Shown piece by piece: positions 54,617 through 64,000 of a DNA stretch of 64,000 nt. A model generated the notes under the pieces. That model did no database searches. It was not told the origin of the DNA and saw nothing but the letters and a program-made list of their open reading frames with translations. Source of the DNA: Pyrofollis japonicus (GTDB taxonomy: Archaea > Thermoproteota > Thermoprotei_A > Sulfolobales > Pyrodictiaceae); NCBI RefSeq assembly GCF_033097485.1, contig NZ_AP028634.1, positions 1,293,126 to 1,357,125 on the forward strand, written 5' to 3'. Position numbers and translations under genes: made by a program. How positions within the stretch are numbered: position 1 is the stretch's first letter; each line of letters starts with the position of its first letter.

Positions 54617-54726
54617 ACCTAGGCCATGAATTATCTTTAGACGTTCTGGGCATAAATAAGGATGACTCTTTCGCTTAATAGAAGCGGGAAAAGTATGCGA
54701 AGAAACAGCAACAGCTGCTAGTGTGC

Positions 54727-55035
54727 TTAGCGGAGTCTTATCTCTATGTATACGTCCTCGGGAACTCTTACTCTCATTATTTGCCTCATTACGCGTTCGT
54801 CTGCATCAACTATTACGAGGCGCTTGTGAATCCGTAGCTCCCATTTATCCCACTTTTTCGAGCCCTCACCATGAGGCAGACGAAGCGTTGGTACAATTAA
54901 CCTTTTCGTTGGAAGCGGTATTGGACCACGCATTCTTACTCCAGCCTTTTGTGCTATCTTCTTTATTTGGTCAACAACCATGTTTAGGTTATCCACATTA
55001 GTGCTCCAGAGCCTTATCTCTGCACGCTGGACCAT
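54727..55035 (-). CDS. rps10: Ribosomal protein S10 (uS10)
   Basis: 102 residues, start ATG 55035 after a GGGGGA region. Recognised by [40 protein letters not shown] and [25 protein letters not shown]. It lies next to tuf in the conserved str cluster and just before tRNA-Ser. Confidence 0.96.
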   Translation of the reverse strand: MVQRAEIRLWSTNVDNLNMVVDQIKKIAQKAGVRMRGPIPLPTKRLIVPTLRLPHGEGSKKWDKWELRIHKRLVIVDADERVMRQIMRVRVPEDVYIEIRLR

Positions 55036-55242
55036 GTCCTCTCTTCCCCCTTCGTGTAGCAAGGGCTTAGGGGATTATTAAAGCCTTAAACAGGTTTGAG
55101 TACCTATTGCCATTCTCCTTGCTTGATTCTTTGCAAGATTAGAAACATCTAGACAACATCAATGTTGTAAAAATTATAGAAGAGGAAAATGAAATATTAG
55201 TGGTCCAGCTTGGCTGGAGGGAAAAGACGTAGTACTGCTTCT

Positions 55243-56562
55243 TTACTTCTTCCTTATCTCTACCTTTGCTGGCTTGACGTCGATTACTACACCGATACCT
55301 ATCGTCTTGCCCATGTCTCTCATTGCGAAGCGGCCTAGCTGCGGGAACTCGCTGAACTTTTCAATCACCATTGGCTTTATCGGTTTGAACTTCACTATTG
55401 CAGCGTCACCCATCTTTAGGAACTGTGGATTCTTCTCAACTACTTGGCCGGTCCTTGGATCTAGCTTTGCCTGTATCTCTACTATTCTAGCTGCCACGCT
55501 AGCTGTGTGCGCGTGTATTACTGGAGTGTAGCCTACTGTCACTGCGCTTGGGTGCCATATTATGAAGACTCTTGCTGTGAACTCCTCTGCTACTGTTGGC
55601 GGGTTGTCTAGGTGTCCTGCAACGTCGCCGCGCTTAATGTCCTTCTTTGATACACCACGTACGTTAAAGCCTATGTTGTCGCCTGGCTCTGCCTGCTGCA
55701 GTGGCTGGTGGTGCATCTCGATGCTTCTCACTTCGCCTGTTACGCCAGGTGGCATGAATACTATCTTGTCGCCTACCCTTAGTACACCTGTCTCGACGCG
55801 GCCTACCGGGACAGTACCTACACCCGGTATGACATAGACGTTCTGTATTGGTATCCTGAGAGGCTTGTCTACAGGCTTCTTTGGCGGCTTAATGTAGTTG
55901 TCTAGGGCCTCTACTAGGGTTGGGCCATTGTACCATGGCATGTTGGGGCTGCGCTCAATGAGGTTCTCGCCGGTCCACGCCGATACCGGTATGAATGGTA
56001 TCTCGTCTACCTTGTAGCCAAGGCCCTTCATGAACTTCTTGAGCACTGCTACTATCTGTTCATACCTCTCCTTGCTGTAAGGTGGCTCGGTTGCATCCAT
56101 CTTGTTTACTGCTACAATTAGCTGGTCAATACCCATTGTCTTGGCTAGGATGAGGTGCTCTCTTGTCTGGCCCTCTGGGCTCATACCTGCTTCGAATTCG
56201 CCCTTTCTGGCCGATACTACTAGAATTGCTGCGTCTGCTTGGCTCGCACCAGTAATCATGTTCTTTACGAAGTCTCTGTGGCCTGGCGCATCGATGATTG
56301 TGAAGTAGTACTTCTTTGTCTCGAACTTTACGAAGCTCAGGTCAATGGTTACACCGCGCTCCCTCTCTTCCTTTAGCTTGTCGAGCAACCACGCATACTT
56401 GAATGACTCCTTACCCTTCTTCTTGGCCTCTTCCTCTAGCATCTTTATCGTCTTCTCGTCAACGAATCCTAGACGGAATAGCAGGTGACCTACCAGCGTG
56501 CTCTTACCGTGGTCAACGTGGCCTATCACTACGAGGTTAAGGTGCGGCTTCTGCTGACTCAT
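55243..56562 (-). CDS. tuf: Elongation factor 1-alpha (EF-Tu)
   Basis: 439 residues. G motifs GHVDHGKST (G1), DAPGHRDF (G3) and NKMD (G4), then [15 protein letters not shown] in domain 2. GTG 56571 is inside the GGGTGA ribosome-binding site, so ATG 56562 ([14 protein letters not shown]) is used. Delivers aminoacyl-tRNA to the ribosome. Confidence 0.97.
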   Translation of the reverse strand: MSQQKPHLNLVVIGHVDHGKSTLVGHLLFRLGFVDEKTIKMLEEEAKKKGKESFKYAWLLDKLKEERERGVTIDLSFVKFETKKYYFTIIDAPGHRDFVKNMITGASQADAAILVVSARKGEFEAGMSPEGQTREHLILAKTMGIDQLIVAVNKMDATEPPYSKERYEQIVAVLKKFMKGLGYKVDEIPFIPVSAWTGENLIERSPNMPWYNGPTLVEALDNYIKPPKKPVDKPLRIPIQNVYVIPGVGTVPVGRVETGVLRVGDKIVFMPPGVTGEVRSIEMHHQPLQQAEPGDNIGFNVRGVSKKDIKRGDVAGHLDNPPTVAEEFTARVFIIWHPSAVTVGYTPVIHAHTASVAARIVEIQAKLDPRTGQVVEKNPQFLKMGDAAIVKFKPIKPMVIEKFSEFPQLGRFAMRDMGKTIGIGVVIDVKPAKVEIRKK

Positions 56563-56663
56563 ATCCTTCACCCAGACCCCTTTCTTTCTTGCCGGAAGAC
56601 TGCTTCTATAAAGCGAGTCTTATAAAGGTTTAGTAAACAATGGGTATGGTACAAAAAGCTTCG

Positions 56664-57266
56664 CTACCTTGAGCTGAGAGCTATCCTCTCTATCTCTTCT
56701 TTTCTGCGAATAGCGTAACTCCTCGTGTCTCCCTGAGCTGCTGCAATAATTTCATCCGCTAAGCATTCCTCAATAGGCTTTGGATTATTGAACGCACACA
56801 TACGGGCGCCATCCGCTAAGTGCTTTAATGCAACATCAACTCTTCTCTGAGGCGCAACGTCTACTGAAACGAAGTACGTTATACCACCATACATTATTCT
56901 CGTAACGTCTTCTCGCGGAGCGGCATTCTCTATAGCCCTAACGAGAACTTGAAGCGGGTTTTGCCCGGTCTTTATATATATTAGCTCAAATGCTTGCTTC
57001 ACTATGTTATAGGCAAGATGCTTTTTGCCCATGTTGCGACCAGGATGCATGAGCCTATTTATCAATCGCTCAACTATTGGTACCTCAGACTTGCCGAACC
57101 TTCTATGCTCATGCCTGCCTCCAGTATGTGGCAGCCACACCGGCTTTAACGAAATATACCGCTTAAGGCTCGGATCCCTTACTTCAACGCCCTCAAAGCT
57201 CCACTTGCCAAACAACTTTATGTCACGTGGATCAAGCCCTGGCACTTGCTCCTCCATCGTGCTCAT
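56664..57266 (-). CDS. rps7: Ribosomal protein S7 (uS7)
   Basis: 200 residues. [33 protein letters not shown] and the C-terminal region with [16 protein letters not shown] are typical of archaeal uS7. Start ATG 57266 with GGAGGG upstream. Conserved neighbour of tuf. Confidence 0.96.
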   Translation of the reverse strand: MSTMEEQVPGLDPRDIKLFGKWSFEGVEVRDPSLKRYISLKPVWLPHTGGRHEHRRFGKSEVPIVERLINRLMHPGRNMGKKHLAYNIVKQAFELIYIKTGQNPLQVLVRAIENAAPREDVTRIMYGGITYFVSVDVAPQRRVDVALKHLADGARMCAFNNPKPIEECLADEIIAAAQGDTRSYAIRRKEEIERIALSSR

Positions 57267-57406
57267 ATCCAGCTACCCTCCCGGCTCTCCCAACCCCAGT
57301 CGGGAATAAATTTAGGTCTCGCTCCTAGCCAAGACCTAGGAGAGAGATTAAGGGCTTCTGCACACCTAGATTTAATTGGGCTTCCAACCAATGGCAGGTG
57401 AACTAT

Positions 57407-57877
57407 ATGCCTCCACCTAAAGGCACCGACATACTACTTGAAGCGCGCAACGTCAGCGCCATGATAACGCCGAGCATGCCAAACATACCAATAATAGTTC
57501 TTGAGCTAGAAGATGGCAGAGAGTTCACGCTGTACAACGTACCCTTCGAAATAGTTGAGGCACTGAATAAAATCGAGAGGCAAAAGGACGAACCAAGTAT
57601 GCCTGGGCTAAGAGAAACTATATTCGATGTATTAATAGATATGAAGGGCTTCTTCGAGGAGCTCGGAAAAAGACTTGAATACGTAGTAATAGACGAGATA
57701 GATTACAATACTTATCTATATACCGCCAAGGCAAGCTTCAACCTAGGCGGAATATATATGATGAGGCGCATGGTGCCAAGCCATGCAATATTTCTTGCAC
57801 GCTTATTCGAAAAACCAATCTACGTATCAAAACGACTTGTTGACGAACAAGAATCATTTGAGGAGGAGGAACACTAA
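57407..57877 (+). CDS. DUF151 bifunctional-nuclease-like protein
   Basis: 156 residues. DGREFTLYNVPFEIVEAL and the C-terminal VPSHAIFLARLFEKPIYVSKRLVDEQ fit the DUF151/BFN fold. The family has reported nuclease activity in plants and a bacterial homologue; the archaeal role is unclear. AGGTGA precedes ATG 57407. An opposite-strand insertion between rps12 and rps7. Confidence 0.75.
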   Translation: MPPPKGTDILLEARNVSAMITPSMPNIPIIVLELEDGREFTLYNVPFEIVEALNKIERQKDEPSMPGLRETIFDVLIDMKGFFEELGKRLEYVVIDEIDYNTYLYTAKASFNLGGIYMMRRMVPSHAIFLARLFEKPIYVSKRLVDEQESFEEEEH

Positions 57878-57982
57878 AGAACTATTACTGTAATATTTGG
57901 GGCCGCGGTGTAAGAAAGGAAATAAATGATCTCTTCATATCATTACAAGATTACTTGGAGTTCTGCCTTAGCAAAATCATTT

Positions 57983-58426
57983 TTATCTCTGCGGCTTCTG
58001 CTTCTTACCTTCAAGTATAGCCTTAAGTGATACACCATTAACTGTTACGACCTTGTAGCGTACGCCAGGTATGTCACCCATAGACCGGCCTCTTGGCCCA
58101 CCAATACCCTCTATTAGTACCTCATCATGTTCGTCTACTACAAGTAGCCCTCCGTCTCCGGGAACGAATGCTGTAACTACACGCCCATTCTTGACGAGCT
58201 GTACTCGGACACACTTACGTACAGCAGAGTTTGGCTGACGCGCCTCAACACCGACTTTCTCTAGGACAATGCCGCGGGCCATTGGCGCGCCTTCGAGAGG
58301 ATCATACTTTCTCTTAAGACCAAGCATTCTTATCTTAAACTCTCTCTGGCTCCAACGGAACTTAAGTCTCTTACGCTTAAGCTTCCTTGCAGCGAAGAAC
58401 CCATTTGGCGACTTCTTACCAGCCAC
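57983..58426 (-). CDS. rps12: Ribosomal protein S12 (uS12)
   Basis: 147 residues from GTG 58426 ([15 protein letters not shown]). Conserved EAPMARGIV-type loop ([16 protein letters not shown]), [16 protein letters not shown] and [11 protein letters not shown] 58435 is in the GGGGTGA site, so 58426 is chosen. Decoding-site protein. Confidence 0.96.
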   Translation of the reverse strand: MAGKKSPNGFFAARKLKRKRLKFRWSQREFKIRMLGLKRKYDPLEGAPMARGIVLEKVGVEARQPNSAVRKCVRVQLVKNGRVVTAFVPGDGGLLVVDEHDEVLIEGIGGPRGRSMGDIPGVRYKVVTVNGVSLKAILEGKKQKPQR

Positions 58427-58477
58427 GTTCGTCACCCCGGCTCTTGGGCTATCTTAGCTCCTCCCTTATTATCCTAG

Positions 58478-58909
58478 CTATCTTATCTTAACATCATCGA
58501 TATCGTGGTACCTCTTGAGCACTAGACGCGCTATAGCGACCTTCTTGCCTCCGCGCCCTATTGCCTTACCCTTATCCGCAGGGTCAACTATAACGTAGAG
58601 CACCTTTCTGCCATTTCTGTTAACAAGCCTTATACCGAGAACTCTTGCAGGCGCGAATATGTTCTTTACAAGCCCCTCCAGATCATCAGCATACTCTATT
58701 ATCTCGATTTCCTTCCCAAGAAGCCTTCTAAGTCTGTTAATATTGGAGCCCCTTCGCCCAATAGCTTTTCCTGCATCACCAGGCCTCACTATGAATATAA
58801 CACGGTTGTTCTCATCGTCAACAATACAGTCACGAGCGATTGCACCGGTAAGGTCTTGCAATAGGGCCATATATCTCATTTCTTCAGCTGTTAATTTTAT
58901 ATCGGTCAA
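58478..58909 (-). CDS. nusA: Transcription factor NusA (archaeal, KH domains)
   Basis: 143 residues from TTG 58909. Two KH-type GXXG motifs, in IGRRGSNINRLRRLLG and IGRGGKKVAIARLVL. It lies in the rpo cluster as in other archaea. GTG 58921 is an alternative start; the frame open to 58972 would overlap rpl30e. Confidence 0.9.
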   Translation of the reverse strand: MTDIKLTAEEMRYMALLQDLTGAIARDCIVDDENNRVIFIVRPGDAGKAIGRRGSNINRLRRLLGKEIEIIEYADDLEGLVKNIFAPARVLGIRLVNRNGRKVLYVIVDPADKGKAIGRGGKKVAIARLVLKRYHDIDDVKIR

Positions 58910-58943
58910 ACCTCTTTGCACACCCCCATGGTGGTTAAAACCT

Positions 58944-59279
58944 TTAGGCCGACTGTGACTGTGCAGACTCAATTAGCTCAATTATTCTAGAGTTACCCGG
59001 GTCAAGGATAGCTAGACTAGCCACTGTAAACGGCTTACCACAGACTGCTCCAAGCTCTAAGCTTGTACCCGGATAGATATATACTGGTATATTGCCGAGC
59101 TTTGCATAGTATACTATATCGTCTCTTATTTCAGGAGGAGCATTCTCAGCGACTATAACGGCTTTAGCCTTTCCAAGCTTCACGAGCCGTAGAGTCTTTC
59201 TCGAACCAAGTATTACTTTTCCTGTCTTCAGAGCATTAACGAGTTCTTTTTCTATGTCGCCGACCTGGACTGTGCTCAT
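58944..59279 (-). CDS. rpl30e: Ribosomal protein L30e (eL30)
   Basis: 111 residues: [37 protein letters not shown] and [23 protein letters not shown] define eL30. It is the conserved gene after rpoA2 in archaea. ATG 59279 with GGGGTG upstream. Confidence 0.95.
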   Translation of the reverse strand: MSTVQVGDIEKELVNALKTGKVILGSRKTLRLVKLGKAKAVIVAENAPPEIRDDIVYYAKLGNIPVYIYPGTSLELGAVCGKPFTVASLAILDPGNSRIIELIESAQSQSA

Positions 59280-59295
59280 CATCTACACCCCGGTT

Positions 59296-63197
<3,902 letters not shown>

Positions 63198-63226
63198 GAG
63201 CGTCACCTCAACACGGCCAATGAGGA

Positions 63227-64000
63227 TTAGGGCTCCCATTCATGCTTGGGAGCCAGCCTTAATCGCGGCATTATACACATAGACATGAGTTCTTGTAGAA
63301 GGAGCTTGAAAGCATAGGGAACCACTACCGCTGATATCTTTCCGTTCTCACCGTGTATCGGGCACACATACTTTCTCTTATTCCTATCAAACCACGCTAT
63401 GTGACCACATAGTTCACAGACATACATAACATACTTGTCGCTGCTCTCGAGCATTCGTTCACGTAGTAACATTGCTGCTCCGTGTCCGACGAGACAGTCT
63501 CTCTCCATTTCGCCAAACCTGAGACCTCCTTCGCGGGCTCTGCCCTCAGTTGGCTGTCTCGTCAATATCTGTATGGGGCCGCGGGCTCTTGCATGCATCT
63601 TATCGGCAACCATGTGGTGCAGTTTCTGGTAATAGACTACACCTATGAATATGGGGTTTCTTAGCATCTCGCCGGTTCTGCCGTCGTACATTAGTTCTGT
63701 GCCGTCCGGCGCATATCCCGCCTTTAGCAACTCTATTTTTAGGTTATCTATAGGCTCTTTTGCAAAGGGTGTACCGTCAACGAATCTTGCATAAATTGCT
63801 GCATATTTTCCAGCTATGGTTTCAAATAGTTGGCCAAGCGTCATTCTCGAAGGGAATGCATGGGGGTTTATTATTAGATCGGGTGTTATGCCGTCCTCGG
63901 TGAACGGCATATCATACTGGGGTACGAGTAGTCCTATAACGCCTTTCTGTCCATGCCTTGACGCAAACTTGTCTCCTAGCTCGGGTATTCTTTGATCACG
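63227..64000 (-). CDS. rpoB: DNA-directed RNA polymerase subunit B (Rpo2), C-terminal part
   Basis: Only the C-terminal 257 codons are in the window; the gene continues past 64000. It contains [17 protein letters not shown] and the ATPSRM-like [14 protein letters not shown], plus the C-terminal zinc knuckle ([23 protein letters not shown]). Ends 29 bases before the rpoA1 start. Confidence 0.96.
   Translation of the reverse strand, partial: RDQRIPELGDKFASRHGQKGVIGLLVPQYDMPFTEDGITPDLIINPHAFPSRMTLGQLFETIAGKYAAIYARFVDGTPFAKEPIDNLKIELLKAGYAPDGTELMYDGRTGEMLRNPIFIGVVYYQKLHHMVADKMHARARGPIQILTRQPTEGRAREGGLRFGEMERDCLVGHGAAMLLRERMLESSDKYVMYVCELCGHIAWFDRNKRKYVCPIHGENGKISAVVVPYAFKLLLQELMSMCIMPRLRLAPKHEWEP

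Noticed and set aside
54412-54618. An integrase start reading through the tRNA-Ser gene (frame open to 54618)
   Set aside because: The extra N-terminus would be encoded by the tRNA antisense-sense sequence and lies upstream of the TATA box; GTG 54411 or TTG 54456 after the promoter is more sensible.

Overview
The window reads as chromosome of a hyperthermophilic crenarchaeon, most likely of the Desulfurococcales. The evidence is a split RNA polymerase A subunit (A' and A''), archaeal-type NMD3, Nob1, Pth2, TruD, FEN1, CDC48, DUF371/DUF373/DUF424 proteins and an aIF2-beta gene. Signals match: TATA boxes lie about 25 bases before leaderless starts, Shine-Dalgarno sequences are of the GGTGA(T) type, TTG and GTG starts are frequent, and tRNA genes encode CCA. 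The genus cannot be settled from the sequence alone. Gene packing is dense, with many ATGA overlaps and several long convergent overlaps. A recurrent trap is an in-frame GTG inside the GGTGA ribosome-binding site; for many genes the start was moved to the ATG/GTG/TTG 5-9 bases downstream.

Layout. 1-2611: end of a branched-chain amino acid ABC operon (LivH end, LivM, LivG, LivF). 2.7-14.9 kb: RNA modification, translation and DNA metabolism genes (NSUN-type methyltransferase with PUA, Pcp, Nob1, NAD kinase, Trm5, DUF371, Pcm, FEN1, CDC48, EF-1-beta, zinc ribbon, Pth2, TruD, NusA-like KH protein), then tRNA-Ala(UGC). 15.5-33.9 kb: an exported anchored protein, thiamine-binding DUF77, NMD3, amidohydrolase, CitG-like protein, large helicase, Dph6, nucleoside phosphorylase, a SpeD-family decarboxylase with a striking G/C-tract promoter, SurE, DUF1152, GlmM, Trm112-like, an unlisted small AbrB protein, Hsp20 and PAC2. 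34-43.2 kb: aIF2-beta, cis-prenyltransferase, DUF373/coiled-coil pair, SWIM protein, RpiA, methylthiotransferase, MoaD-like protein, then DUF134 regulator with two aromatic-rich small proteins (one about 21% tryptophan) and a tandem universal stress protein. 54.5-64 kb: the conserved str/rpo cluster on the minus strand (rpoB, rpoA1, rpoA2, rpl30e, nusA, rps12, rps7, tuf, rps10, tRNA-Ser(GGA)).

The accessory region is 43.4-54.6 kb. A tyrosine recombinase gene lies directly behind tRNA-Ser(GGA), and a 60-base copy of the 3' part of that tRNA (58/60 identical, same orientation) lies 11,096 bases away. Together they define a complete integrated element with an uninterrupted integrase. Apart from the integrase and one ribbon-helix-helix protein, its genes have no product I can name.

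The most interesting cargo gene (45138-46073, minus) encodes a secreted protein. It has a signal peptide, a domain with about 11 N-glycosylation sequons, and a hydrophobic C-terminal segment of 66 residues with 12 cysteines. That is the architecture of the halocin C8 precursor (long N-terminal part plus C-terminal Cys-rich antimicrobial peptide). The stop codon overlaps the start of a four-helix membrane protein, two more small membrane proteins follow, and a perfect 28-base palindrome occupies its core promoter. I propose a candidate archaeal bacteriocin/immunity module carried on a tRNA-Ser-integrated element. This rests on architecture and context, not on a database match.
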